Shown here: piece after piece, positions 45,093-56,511 of the stretch | Numbering within the stretch: the stretch's first letter is position 1 | How the letters are laid out: the number at the start of each line of letters is the position of its first letter | Origin: Pseudomonas lini | GTDB lineage: Bacteria > Pseudomonadota > Gammaproteobacteria > Pseudomonadales > Pseudomonadaceae | Direction: 5' to 3' | Length of the DNA: 64,000 nt | Assembly (NCBI RefSeq): GCF_964063345.1 | Contig: NZ_OZ061318.1 | Coordinates: forward strand, 2,728,001 to 2,792,000 | Translations under genes and position numbers: made by a program | The notes under the pieces: model-generated | What the model saw: the letters and a program-made list of their open reading frames with translations, nothing else | Told to the model about the DNA's origin: nothing | Databases searched by the model: none

Positions 45093-45126
45093 AAGCCCCG
45101 CACGGTTCGCCGTGCGGGGCTTTTTA
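45093..45126 (+). terminator. Terminator after metK
   Basis: AAGCCCCGCACGG-TTCG-CCGTGCGGGGCTT followed by TTT; a 13-bp stem with a UUCG tetraloop. Confidence 0.95.
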
Positions 45127-45240
45127 TTGCCTTGCTGCTTGAGACCGCGTCGCCGCCTCTGTCTCATGCCAGAAACACTCAGCAAAAAAACCACCCTTCG
45201 CGCCTACCAGTACTGATCTAGCCTTCAAGCATCCCACTGA

Positions 45241-46935
<1,695 letters not shown>

Positions 46936-47025
46936 ACGCCAGGCCGCTCTGACAACCGGGAACCCAAAGGTGCCGATGCGCTCAAACAGCCCATCGCCAT
47001 ATCGAATTTTTCACCTGGAGCTTTT

Positions 47026-47421
47026 ATGAAACTTCTTTCACCGCTCGCCGTGTTGACCCTGTGCAGCGTGATGGCCGCTCCATTGATGGCCGACGAAGAT
47101 GCCCCGGGCCTGACGGGCTGCGCCGCAAAAAAACAAGGCATCATCAACCAGATCGAACTGGCCAAGTCCCGCGGCAACGCCGATCAACAGGCTGGCCTGG
47201 AAACCGCCCTGAACGAAGTCACTGCCCATTGCACCGACGCTTCCTTGAAGAAGGAGCGGGAAAACAGGGTGCTCGACGCCAAGCACGAAGTCAGCACGCG
47301 TCAGGCCGACCTCGAGAAGGCAATGAAAAAAGGCGACGCCGAGAAGATCAACAAGCGCAAAGACAAACTGGCTCAATCGCGCAAGGAATTGCAGGAAGCG
47401 CTGGATGAGCTGGATAAGTAG
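47026..47421 (+). CDS. DUF1090 periplasmic protein (YqjC-like)
   Basis: A 131-residue exported protein: signal peptide with core LAVLTLCSVMAAPLMA (cleavage near residue 22), then GCAAKKQGIINQIELAKSRGNADQQAGLETAL and a long charged helix of lysine, glutamate and aspartate predicted to be a coiled coil. Two cysteines (GCAAK, HCTD) may form a disulfide. The family is uncharacterised, with E. coli YqjC as a member. GGAG lies before the ATG. Confidence 0.85.
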   Translation: MKLLSPLAVLTLCSVMAAPLMADEDAPGLTGCAAKKQGIINQIELAKSRGNADQQAGLETALNEVTAHCTDASLKKERENRVLDAKHEVSTRQADLEKAMKKGDAEKINKRKDKLAQSRKELQEALDELDK

Positions 47422-47435
47422 GCCGAAGGGATTTT

Positions 47436-47567
47436 GTGGCGAGGGAGCTTGCTCCCGCTCGGCGGCGGAGCCGTCGTGAGTCTGGAGCGCCGAATACGGG
47501 ACGAAACACGATTGTATGGTTTTGGGGCTGCTTCGCAGCCCAGCGGGAGCAAGCTCCCTCGCCACAA
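47436..47567. repeat. REP pair, GCGAGGGAGCTTGCTCCC type
   Basis: GGCGAGGGAGCTTGCTCCCGCT and AGCGGGAGCAAGCTCCCTCGCC with inner CGGCGGCGGAGCCGTCG and GGGGCTGCTTCGCAGCCC hairpins. Lies between convergent genes. Confidence 0.9.
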
Positions 47568-47604
47568 TTGCAAGTAGGCACAAGCCAGGTGTCACACTCG
47601 AGAA

Positions 47605-48054
47605 TCAATGATCCCGAAACTCTTTATGGCAGGCACTGCAGGCATCTTCGACTTTCTGTACCGCCGGCCCCAGGTTGCTGACCTTGTAGGGCTGAACCTT
47701 GCTGGCAATCACCAGTTCACCGGTGGCGCCTTCAAGGGTGCGGGCCATTTCCTGGAAGCGTGCCTGCTTCTGCCAGACATCATCCTTGGCGCTGGTGTGA
47801 TCCTCTTCGCGCACCTGCGGGAAATGTTTCCACGGCTCATGCGACAACGCGTCGAGCTTCACCGCGCCGTCGGCGAATTTCGGGCCATCGAACGGAATAC
47901 GTCCGCGCAACATGCCGCCCAGGTCTTCGCCGGTCTTGAGCATCTGCTTGAAGATCGCCTTGCGCTGACCCAGCGGCGAGTTCGGGTCGACACCACCGCA
48001 GGCGGACAAGGTCAGGCAGGCCAGCAATACAACAGAAAGTCTTTTAAGAGTCAT
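47605..48054 (-). CDS. Cytochrome c-type lipoprotein
   Basis: A 149-residue lipoprotein (lipobox LTLSACG, Cys near residue 19) with a single haem site CSACH very near the C-terminus (VEDACSACHKEFRDH). A haem motif at the end of a four-helix protein is the arrangement of cytochrome c' (class II), so that fold is inferred. It would be tethered to the membrane on the periplasmic side. The role is unknown; the family includes NO-binding and electron-transfer members. Divergent from mltA. Confidence 0.85.
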   Translation of the reverse strand: MTLKRLSVVLLACLTLSACGGVDPNSPLGQRKAIFKQMLKTGEDLGGMLRGRIPFDGPKFADGAVKLDALSHEPWKHFPQVREEDHTSAKDDVWQKQARFQEMARTLEGATGELVIASKVQPYKVSNLGPAVQKVEDACSACHKEFRDH

Positions 48055-48182
48055 GGTGGCTTCAGGTCACTGGAAACGGCGGCCAGTATCCTCGCGTCAC
48101 CGGCAAAGACCAATAGCCCTATTATTAATACGGGTTGTTTGAGCGCATGGAGCACTCAGGCAACCGACAAAGGAATTACTCC

Positions 48183-49367
48183 ATGAACAGCCGTTTCAAG
48201 GCATGGCGTCACAATCTGGCCTGGACCCTTCCGATGGTGGCCGTGCTGGCAGGTTGCACCGGCGGCGACAGCAGCAAACCGAAAACCCACGCACTGGCGA
48301 CCTACTCCAGCGCCACCTGGGAAGCGCTTCCGGCGGTGTCCGACAACGACCTCGTCGCTGGCTTCGGCTCGTGGCGCAGCGCCTGCACCCGACTCAAGGC
48401 CGATCCGGTCTGGGGCGGCACCTGTGCGGCTTCCGTCAATGTGCAACCAACCGCCAATGACATCCGCGGTTTCCTCAAACAGAACCTGGACGTCTATGGC
48501 CTGCGCGCCGCCAATGACAACCCCAATGGCCTGATTACCGGTTACTACGAACCGGTGTACCCCGGCAGCCTGACCCAGACCGAAGCAGCCAATATTCCGG
48601 TGTATGGTGTACCCGAGGATATGATCATCGTCTCGCTGGACAGTATCTATCCGGAACTCAAAGGCAAACGCCTGCGCGGCAGACTCGAAGGTCGCGTGCT
48701 CAAGCCGTACGACGATGCGGCAACCATTGAAACCAACGGTGTGAAGGCGCCGGTGATTGCCTGGCTGACCGACCCGATGAACCTGCAGTTCCTGCAAATC
48801 CAGGGCTCGGGTCGTATCCAGCTTGATGACGGTCGTCAGTTGCGCATCGGTTATGCCGACCAGAATGGCCACCCGTACCGCCCCATCGGCCGCTGGCTGG
48901 TGGACCAGGGTGAGTTGAAGAAAGAAGACGTGACCATGGGCGCTATCAGCACTTGGGCCAAGGCCAATCCAACACGTATTCCCGAACTGCTCGGCAGCAA
49001 CCCCAGCTACGTGTTCTTCACCCGCAACCCCGACAGCAACGAAGGGCCGCGTGGTTCGCTGAATGTACCGCTGACCGCAGGTTATAGCGCGGCGGTGGAC
49101 CGCAAGGTGATTCCGCTCGGCAGTCTGTTGTGGTTATCCACCACACGCCCGGACGGCAGCTCGTTGGTGCGCCCGGTGGCCGCGCAAGATACTGGCGGCG
49201 CAATTGCCGGCGAGGTCCGCGCAGACCTGTTCTGGGGCACGGGGGACGCAGCCGGGCAATTGGCCGGCGACATGAAACAGCAGGGGCAGATCTGGATGCT
49301 TTGGCCTAAAGGGGCGGCGTTACCTCAGGTGCCGCAGGTTGCCGATACGGTTAAAGCTAACCCTTAA
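48183..49367 (+). CDS. mltA: Membrane-bound lytic murein transglycosylase A
   Basis: Cleaves peptidoglycan glycan strands to 1,6-anhydro products at the outer membrane. The 394-residue product has a lipoprotein signal (LPMVAVLAGC, Cys near residue 24), the MltA domain LITGYYEPVYPGS ... NLQFLQIQGSGRIQLDDG (near residue 205) and the 3D domain with the catalytic aspartate in AQDTGGAIAGEVRADLFWGTG (near 340-350). ATG at 48183 chosen because it starts the signal peptide. Confidence 0.94.
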   Translation: MNSRFKAWRHNLAWTLPMVAVLAGCTGGDSSKPKTHALATYSSATWEALPAVSDNDLVAGFGSWRSACTRLKADPVWGGTCAASVNVQPTANDIRGFLKQNLDVYGLRAANDNPNGLITGYYEPVYPGSLTQTEAANIPVYGVPEDMIIVSLDSIYPELKGKRLRGRLEGRVLKPYDDAATIETNGVKAPVIAWLTDPMNLQFLQIQGSGRIQLDDGRQLRIGYADQNGHPYRPIGRWLVDQGELKKEDVTMGAISTWAKANPTRIPELLGSNPSYVFFTRNPDSNEGPRGSLNVPLTAGYSAAVDRKVIPLGSLLWLSTTRPDGSSLVRPVAAQDTGGAIAGEVRADLFWGTGDAAGQLAGDMKQQGQIWMLWPKGAALPQVPQVADTVKANP

Positions 49368-49391
49368 GAGTTGTATCGTCAGCACTACTGC

Positions 49392-49485
49392 ATTCGCGAG
49401 CAAGCCCCACACATTGAGTTATCGGCGGACACACATCTTGTGCTCACTGAAGATTCAATGTGTGACACAAGCGGGCGTGCTCGCG
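49392..49485. repeat. Decayed REP pair
   Basis: Outer arms TTCGCGAGCA and TGCTCGCGAA and inner CACACATTGAG / TTCAATGTGTG remain paired, but the central palindrome GGGAGCGGGCTTGCCC is lost from both copies. It is the only heavily eroded pair in the window. Confidence 0.6.
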
Positions 49486-49525
49486 AAGAGGCCCTGACAG
49501 ATACAGAAAATTTCAACGGCCAGAT

Positions 49526-49912
49526 TCAGACCGACACCACAAAGAAACTGACAACCAACCCCATGCCAATGGCCCACACCAGTGACCGCAGAATCGCCCA
49601 GTCCGCCAGATAGCAAATGATGTACAGCAGCCGACTGGTGATAAACAACACCGCCAGCACATTGATCGTCACCAGATCGGCATTACCGGCCAGGTGCGCG
49701 ACGATTACCGCTGCAGCAAACGCCGGCGTCACTTCGAAGCTATTCAACTGCGCCGAATGTGCACGCCTGGCCACCCCTTCGAGCGAATCCAGAAATGCCC
49801 GCGGATCGTGATTCTGTTTCAGCCCGAACTTGCCGCCGCTGAACTTGGCGACGCCTGTGCATAGATACGGCAAACAGATCGCAATCAAAATGCACCACAG
49901 AGCAACCGTCAT
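49526..49912 (-). CDS. MAPEG-family membrane protein
   Basis: A 128-residue inner-membrane protein with four hydrophobic segments, resembling the MAPEG superfamily (membrane-associated eicosanoid and glutathione proteins). Typical pieces are HDPRAFLDSLEGVARRAHSAQLNSFEVTPAFAAAVIVAH (residues 35-73) and a RLLYIICYLADWAILRS segment. Bacterial members have no settled role. It lies 52 bp past the EamA gene on the same strand, so may be co-transcribed. Confidence 0.82.
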   Translation of the reverse strand: MTVALWCILIAICLPYLCTGVAKFSGGKFGLKQNHDPRAFLDSLEGVARRAHSAQLNSFEVTPAFAAAVIVAHLAGNADLVTINVLAVLFITSRLLYIICYLADWAILRSLVWAIGMGLVVSFFVVSV

Positions 49913-49963
49913 AACGCAGTCCCTTCTTCAAAGTTATAGAGAGTCGAGTTCCATCAGGGGCGA

Positions 49964-50797
49964 CTAAAACTTCATCACCAACATGCCGACCAGCACCAGC
50001 CCACAGGCTAAGAGCCGGGGTCTGCCGAAAGGTTCTTGCAGGTAGCGCATGCCGAACAGCACCACCAGGATCACACTGATTTCGCGCAACGCCGCCGCTT
50101 CGGCAATCGAACCGAGCTGCATGGCCCACAGCACCAGAGCGTAACTGAACAGTACGCAAAACCCGACCGCCAACCCCAACCGCCACTGCTCACGCCAGAA
50201 CAGCATGAATGCCGGCCGCTTGCGCACCATCGCCAGCAATGGAAACGGCCAGGCGCTAAGCAAGGTGACCCACACCAGGTAGTCCAGCGGGTGAGACCAG
50301 CGCCGTAAAGCCTGGCCATCGATGAAGGTGTAGCAACCGATGCACAACCCGATCAGCGCTACCACCGGCAGCATCGACCACGGCAGACGCACTCCTCCCC
50401 CGCCCTGCCAGAGCAGGCACAACATGCCGAACGGGATCAGCAAAATCCCGAAGATCTGCTGAGCCGTCAGCACTTCCCCGGCGAAAATCAGCGTCAGTAC
50501 CAGCACCACTAGCGGTGACAGGCCACGCATCAACGGGTAGACCAAGCCGAGATCGCCGACCCGATAGGCCTGGATCAACAGGTAGCGATAGAGCAACTCG
50601 AATGCTGCCGACGCGAGAATCCACGGCCACATCTCCAGTGGCGGCAACACCACGAAGGGCAGCATCAGGGCGACAAACAGCAGCGCCACGCTGTCCATGC
50701 AGGCCACCACCAACAGCCGCTCCGCGCTGAATTTGATCAGGGTATTCCACGCCGCGTGCAACAGCGCCGCCACCAATACCAGAACCGTCGCAAGCAC
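49964..50797 (-). CDS. EamA-family transporter
   Basis: A 277-residue inner-membrane protein with about ten segments in two EamA repeats (LLHAAWNTLIKFSAERLL at the N-terminus; IAEAAALREISVILVVLFGMRYLQEPFG in the second half). The start is GTG at 50797, seven bases after AAGGAG; the frame continues upstream without support. The substrate is unknown. It is unrelated in sequence to the EamA exporter in the quorum-sensing segment. Confidence 0.83.
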   Translation of the reverse strand: MLATVLVLVAALLHAAWNTLIKFSAERLLVVACMDSVALLFVALMLPFVVLPPLEMWPWILASAAFELLYRYLLIQAYRVGDLGLVYPLMRGLSPLVVLVLTLIFAGEVLTAQQIFGILLIPFGMLCLLWQGGGGVRLPWSMLPVVALIGLCIGCYTFIDGQALRRWSHPLDYLVWVTLLSAWPFPLLAMVRKRPAFMLFWREQWRLGLAVGFCVLFSYALVLWAMQLGSIAEAAALREISVILVVLFGMRYLQEPFGRPRLLACGLVLVGMLVMKF

Positions 50798-50830
50798 GGC
50801 ACACTCCTTGTTGTTGCCCCACCCTAGCCC

Positions 50831-50908
50831 GTAGGAACTGCCGAAGGCTGCGATCTTCTGATTTTGATTTTCAGGATAAAGAGATCGCAGCCTTCGGCAG
50901 ATCCTACA
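50831..50908. repeat. Inverted repeat of the GCCGAAGGCTGCGATC family
   Basis: GTAGGAACTGCCGAAGGCTG ... CAGCCTTCGGCAGATCCTAC: long arms (about 24 bp, few mismatches) around a 27-bp AT-rich centre. The same family occurs at 55293-55380 and differs from the REP palindromes. Confidence 0.8.
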
Positions 50909-51026
50909 AGGGCGGGGGCAGAGAATCGATTCGCCATATGTCCGCAGCTGTTTTTCATCCACCTGCAACGTCGCAGTACTGTCACGATCAATGTGTCCGG
51001 CTGACAGGGTCAGTTTTTGCCTCTGA

Positions 51027-51914
51027 TCATTTTTTGATCTTCTGCGGCTCGGGCCCCTCGCCCCGCTCCGCAGATGTCTTCGGCGGCCCGCTTTCACTGC
51101 GAATCTGCGCATGACTGATCAGCGCGAAAATAAAACTGCCACCGATAATGTTCCCCACCAGCGTCGGCCCAGCGAATACCAGCCAGAAATCCTTCCACGG
51201 CAACTCGCCGGCAAACACCAGATACGAAACCTCCACCGATCCGACCACGATGTGAGTGAAATCTCCCAGCGCCATGAAATAGGTGATGAGGATGATGATC
51301 CACATCTTGGCGCTTTCCATGGACGGGATCATCCAGACCATAGTGGCGATCATCCAGCCAGAGATGATGCCTTTGGCGAACATTTTGCTGGCATCGTTCT
51401 CCATGACCTTACGCCCGATGTCGAGAAAGGCCAGATCGGTCTTGGTGTCGAAAATCGGCAGGTGCAGCATCACATACGCCACCAGCAAGGTGCCGCAAAG
51501 GTTGCCCACCAGCACGACCGACCACAACCGAAACAACCGACCGAAATTACCCAGCGTAGGCTTACTCATGATCGGCAGCACGGCAGTCAGGGTGTTTTCG
51601 GTGAAGAGTTGCTGACGGGCCAGAATCACCGCGAGAAAACCTGCGCAGTAGCCGAAACTGGCGATCACCTTGAAGCCTTCGCCGTCCGGCAGACGCGAGT
51701 TGAGCAGCCCCATGCCCATCAATGACAAGCCCATGGTCAATCCCGCAGCCAGGGCTGACCACCACAGCGCCGCAACGCTACGCTCGAGTTCCTGATCACC
51801 TTGGGTGCGAATGATTTCGTGCAGCACCGCCGCGCGCGGTGGCTGGTTCTTGTCGACCTCGCGCTGTTCTTGCGCCGAGAGGTCCGGGGTCTTGCCGTCT
51901 TTGGGCGTGTCCAT
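51027..51914 (-). CDS. yfdC: FNT-family transporter, YfdC-like
   Basis: A 295-residue inner-membrane protein of the formate/nitrite transporter family. It parallels E. coli YfdC: PPRAAVLHEIIRTQGDQELERSV, ARQQLFTENTLTAVLPIMSKPT and ALGDFTHIVVGSVEVSYLVFAGELPW, with six membrane segments and hydrophilic ends. The subfamily's substrate is unsettled. Single-gene unit followed upstream by a REP pair. Confidence 0.88.
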   Translation of the reverse strand: MDTPKDGKTPDLSAQEQREVDKNQPPRAAVLHEIIRTQGDQELERSVAALWWSALAAGLTMGLSLMGMGLLNSRLPDGEGFKVIASFGYCAGFLAVILARQQLFTENTLTAVLPIMSKPTLGNFGRLFRLWSVVLVGNLCGTLLVAYVMLHLPIFDTKTDLAFLDIGRKVMENDASKMFAKGIISGWMIATMVWMIPSMESAKMWIIILITYFMALGDFTHIVVGSVEVSYLVFAGELPWKDFWLVFAGPTLVGNIIGGSFIFALISHAQIRSESGPPKTSAERGEGPEPQKIKK

Positions 51915-51997
51915 AAAGCTCCTGAACCAGTGGCGTGTCGTTTAATTACGACACGTGGGGTTCGGAGCTGTTCACTGCCCGGCGAAACGAAGCAAAC

Positions 51998-52132
51998 CCT
52001 GTGGCGAGGGAGCTTGCTCCCGTCGGGGCGCGAAGCGGCCCTAAAATCTGCCATCGGGTTCTTTCAGACAGACTTCACTATCAGCTTGCGACTGCTACGC
52101 AGCCGAGCGGGAGCAAGCTCCCTCGCCACAGA
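51998..52132. repeat. REP pair, GCGAGGGAGCTTGCTCCC type
   Basis: GGCGAGGGAGCTTGCTCCCG and AGCGGGAGCAAGCTCCCTCGCC with inner CGGGGCGCGAAGCGGCCC and GACTGCTACGCAGCCG. Between tandem yfdC and the thioesterase gene. Confidence 0.9.
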
Positions 52133-52139
52133 GCGGCAA

Positions 52140-52544
52140 TTACTCGCCGATATCATCATCCTTGAACTGGTCTTTGACGTACCTGATTTCGGTCCGGCCG
52201 TGCGGTGCCGGCAGGCCGTCTTCGCCCAGGTTCACGAAAACCATCTTCTCCACCGTCAGGATGCTCTTGCGGGTGATCTTGTTGCGCACTTCGCAGGTCA
52301 GCGTGATCGAGGTGCGACCGAACTCGGTGGCGGTGATGCCCAGTTCGATGATGTCGCCCTGGCGCGAGGCGCTGACGAAGTTGATTTCGGAAATGTACTT
52401 GGTGACTACGCGCTGATTACCCAGTTGGACGATGGCGTAGATCGCCGCTTCTTCGTCGATCCAGCGCAACAGGCTGCCGCCGAACAGCGTGCCGTTGGGG
52501 TTGAGGTCTTCGGGTTTTACCCATTTGCGGGTGTGGAAATTCAT
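52140..52544 (-). CDS. Acyl-CoA thioesterase, hotdog fold
   Basis: A 134-residue hotdog-domain protein (YciA/acyl-CoA hydrolase type). The active-site region is NPNGTLFGGSLLRWIDEEAAIYA near residue 15-38, with the catalytic aspartate in RWIDE, and the strand SRQGDIIELGITATEFGRTSITL follows. The short length gives one hotdog domain, so it would act as an oligomer. AGGAG precedes the ATG at 52544; the GTG two codons earlier abuts it. The preferred acyl chain is unknown. Confidence 0.87.
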   Translation of the reverse strand: MNFHTRKWVKPEDLNPNGTLFGGSLLRWIDEEAAIYAIVQLGNQRVVTKYISEINFVSASRQGDIIELGITATEFGRTSITLTCEVRNKITRKSILTVEKMVFVNLGEDGLPAPHGRTEIRYVKDQFKDDDIGE

Positions 52545-52664
52545 ACTCACTCCTGACCGTCTTGCCGATTGATGCCGGCCATCATGGCAGAGCCCGGACT
52601 AGAGCTCTAACAAGCATCGACTATGGTCTCGATTACCGTTCGGACATTGACCAACAGAAAGGCT

Positions 52665-52692
52665 TTGGAAGATCAGCATAGCCCGCTATAAT
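52665..52692 (+). promoter_or_regulatory. ahcY: Promoter of the ahcY leader
   Basis: A consensus -10 TATAAT at 52687-52692 with a -35-like TTGGAA at 52665-52670 (16-bp spacer). Transcription would start near 52699, just before a hairpin AAAACGGTA-N12-TACCGTTTT and then the riboswitch. Confidence 0.6.
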
Positions 52693-52713
52693 CGCCCCGT
52701 TTCAAAACGGTAA

Positions 52714-54273
<1,560 letters not shown>

Positions 54274-54297
54274 TTGGTCCTGCTGCCTGCTCTCCCT

Positions 54298-54388
54298 TGT
54301 GGGAGCGGGCTTGCTCGCGAAGGCGGTTTATCATTCAACATTAATGTCGTCTGACCCACCGTCTTCGCGAGCAAGCCCGCTCCCACAC
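54298..54388. repeat. REP pair between ahcY and metF
   Basis: TTGTGGGAGCGGGCTTGCTCGCGAA and TTCGCGAGCAAGCCCGCTCCCACA around ATTCAACATTAATGTCG. Confidence 0.9.
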
Positions 54389-54435
54389 TGGGATGTGCAC
54401 ATCTTTCAGGCTTACGCGTTTCCAAGGATATGACC

Positions 54436-55281
54436 ATGTCCCAAGACCGTCGCTACAGCTTCGAGTTCTTCCCCACGAAGACCGATGCTGGACATGAAAA
54501 ACTGATCGCCACTGCCCGTCAGCTGGCGACTTACAACCCCGACTTCTTCTCCTGCACCTACGGCGCTGGCGGTTCGACCCGTGATCGCACCCTCAACACC
54601 GTGTTGCAGCTTGAAAGCGAAGTCAAAGTCCCTGCCGCACCGCATCTGTCTTGCGTGGGCGACAGCAAGGACGATATTCGTGGCCTGCTGAGCCAGTACA
54701 AGGCAGCCGGCATCAAGCGTATCGTTGCGCTTCGCGGTGACCTGCCCTCGGGCATGGGCATGGCCAGCGGCGAGATGCGTCACGCCAATGATCTGGTTGA
54801 ATTCATTCGTGAAGAGACCGGCGATCATTTCCACATCGAAGTCGCCGCCTACCCGGAAATGCATCCGCAAGCGCGCAACTTTGAAGACGATCTCAACAAC
54901 TTCGTGCGCAAGGCTAACGCCGGCGCCAACAGTGCGATCACCCAGTACTTCTTCAACGCCGACAGCTACTTCTATTTCGTCGAGCGTGTACGGGCGAAGG
55001 GTGTGACCATCCCGATCGTGCCGGGGATCATGCCGATCACCAACTACAGCAAGCTCGCGCGTTTCTCCGACGCTTGCGGTGCGGAAATCCCGCGCTGGAT
55101 CCGCAAGCAACTGGAAGCCTACGGCGACGACACCCAAAGCATTCAAGGCTTTGGTGAGCAAGTCATCACCGAGATGTGCGAACGCCTGCTGCAGGGTGGA
55201 GCTCCAGGGCTGCATTTCTACACGCTGAACCAGGCTGAGCCGAGTCTGCTGGTGTGGAATAACCTGAAGTTGCCGCGTTAA
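54436..55281 (+). CDS. metF: 5,10-methylenetetrahydrofolate reductase
   Basis: FAD enzyme reducing methylene-THF to methyl-THF, which supplies the methyl group for methionine. The 281-residue product has YSFEFFPTKTDAG at the start, SCTYGAGGSTRDRT near residue 40, RIVALRGDLP near 100 and ITQYFFNADSYFYF near 170, all family landmarks. AAGGA at 54424-54428 is spaced for the ATG at 54436, not the one at 54430. It probably shares transcription with ahcY. Confidence 0.95.
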   Translation: MSQDRRYSFEFFPTKTDAGHEKLIATARQLATYNPDFFSCTYGAGGSTRDRTLNTVLQLESEVKVPAAPHLSCVGDSKDDIRGLLSQYKAAGIKRIVALRGDLPSGMGMASGEMRHANDLVEFIREETGDHFHIEVAAYPEMHPQARNFEDDLNNFVRKANAGANSAITQYFFNADSYFYFVERVRAKGVTIPIVPGIMPITNYSKLARFSDACGAEIPRWIRKQLEAYGDDTQSIQGFGEQVITEMCERLLQGGAPGLHFYTLNQAEPSLLVWNNLKLPR

Positions 55282-55292
55282 TCGTCGTTAAA

Positions 55293-55380
55293 GCAAGATC
55301 AAAAGATCGCAGGCTTCGGCATTTCCTACAGAGGTACGTATCCCCCTGTAGGAAATGCCGAAGGCTGCGATCTTTTGCTT
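55293..55380. repeat. Inverted repeat of the GCCGAAGGCTGCGATC family, second copy
   Basis: AAAAGATCGCAGGCTTCGGC ... GCCGAAGGCTGCGATCTTTT with further pairing ATTTCCTACAG / CTGTAGGAAAT; arms of about 37 bp around 16 bp. T-rich ends could let it terminate metF transcription. Confidence 0.8.
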
Positions 55381-55473
55381 TCCGGCGCCCCTTTATTGTG
55401 CAGTCAGATCCTGAGATAGAGCTTCTGGATCCGGTTTCTGGCTCTTTATGATTTCTCGTCGTAATCTCAACCC

Positions 55474-56289
55474 ATGCCCCTGATCGCTCAGCTACTGACC
55501 GTGCTTCTGTTCACTTGCCTGAGCTTCACCGCTCGGGGCGAGAAGCTACGTATTGTCACCGAACCCTGGGCGCCTTACGTGTATGAGGAAAACGGAAAAT
55601 CGCTGGGGCTGGACTACGAAACCACGGCCATCGTCTTCAAACGCCTGGGGATCGACGTGGAATGGCAGTTCCTCCCGTGGAAGCGCTGTCTGTCGATGCT
55701 CGAGCAAGGCCAGGCGGATGGCGTGCTGGATATTTTCTACAGCGATGAACGCGACGCGACCCTGCTCTACCCCAGCGAACCGCTCTCGCAAGTGGAGTTC
55801 GTGATGTTCTACGCCAATGAGCGAGCGCATCCGTTTCGCACGCTGGATGATCTGAAAGGCCTGACCATCGGCACCTCACCGGGCTACCTGTACAGCAAGG
55901 ACTTCAGCGAATCGACGCTGTTCACCCAAGAGCCGGCCCCCACCCATGAAGCCAACTTCGGCAAGCTGGTGCGCGGCCGCATCGACCTGCTGATCACTGA
56001 TCGCCGGGTTGGCCAGTATTTGCTCGATCAACTGAATATCCGCGACAAGATCACCGAAAACCCGATCATCATCAGCCAGCAAAGCCAGTTTCTGGCGGTA
56101 CGCCGCAATGCCGGGATGGATTTGTTGGTGCAGCGTTTCGGTGCCGAGCTCAAACGCTTCAAGCGCGAGCCGGCCTACGCCGAACTGAGCGCCCGCTACG
56201 GCGCCGGCCCGGCCACCGAAGCACGGGCCGCCAGCGCCACCGCAACCGGCGGAAAAACCGTTGAGCAGCAGGAAAGCGGCGCGCAGTGA
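55474..56289 (+). CDS. Orphan periplasmic solute-binding protein (SBP_bac_3 family)
   Basis: A 271-residue exported protein: signal peptide LLTVLLFTCLSFTARG (cleavage near 22), then KLRIVTEPWAPYVYEENGKSLGLDYE, a polar amino acid binding-protein fold. LPWKRCLSMLEQGQADGVLDIFYSDERD (near residue 65-92) is shared in pattern with the orphan at 21757 (VPWARALFGVGEGRYDVLVNAWYTDERT), so the two are paralogs. A 30-residue Ala/Thr/Gly-rich low-complexity tail follows. No permease or ATPase genes are nearby. Confidence 0.82.
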   Translation: MPLIAQLLTVLLFTCLSFTARGEKLRIVTEPWAPYVYEENGKSLGLDYETTAIVFKRLGIDVEWQFLPWKRCLSMLEQGQADGVLDIFYSDERDATLLYPSEPLSQVEFVMFYANERAHPFRTLDDLKGLTIGTSPGYLYSKDFSESTLFTQEPAPTHEANFGKLVRGRIDLLITDRRVGQYLLDQLNIRDKITENPIIISQQSQFLAVRRNAGMDLLVQRFGAELKRFKREPAYAELSARYGAGPATEARAASATATGGKTVEQQESGAQ

Positions 56290-56511
56290 TTGCTCTGTTA
56301 TACTCCGGCCTTCCCGCCAGGCTCACGCCCGGACGCTCGGACTTGTTCAAGGCATCTCGATCCCGCTACAGCGCAGCTTTTCAGCCCGCGCGAGCGCTCC
56401 AGACGAGCCTTCGAGGCCCAGCAGGACCGGACGGGATTGCGTCCTCTTAAACGCGATTCGCGCCAGGCAAGACTCCCATTGGGCCAAGCCCTAACTAAAA
56501 CAGGATTACTC

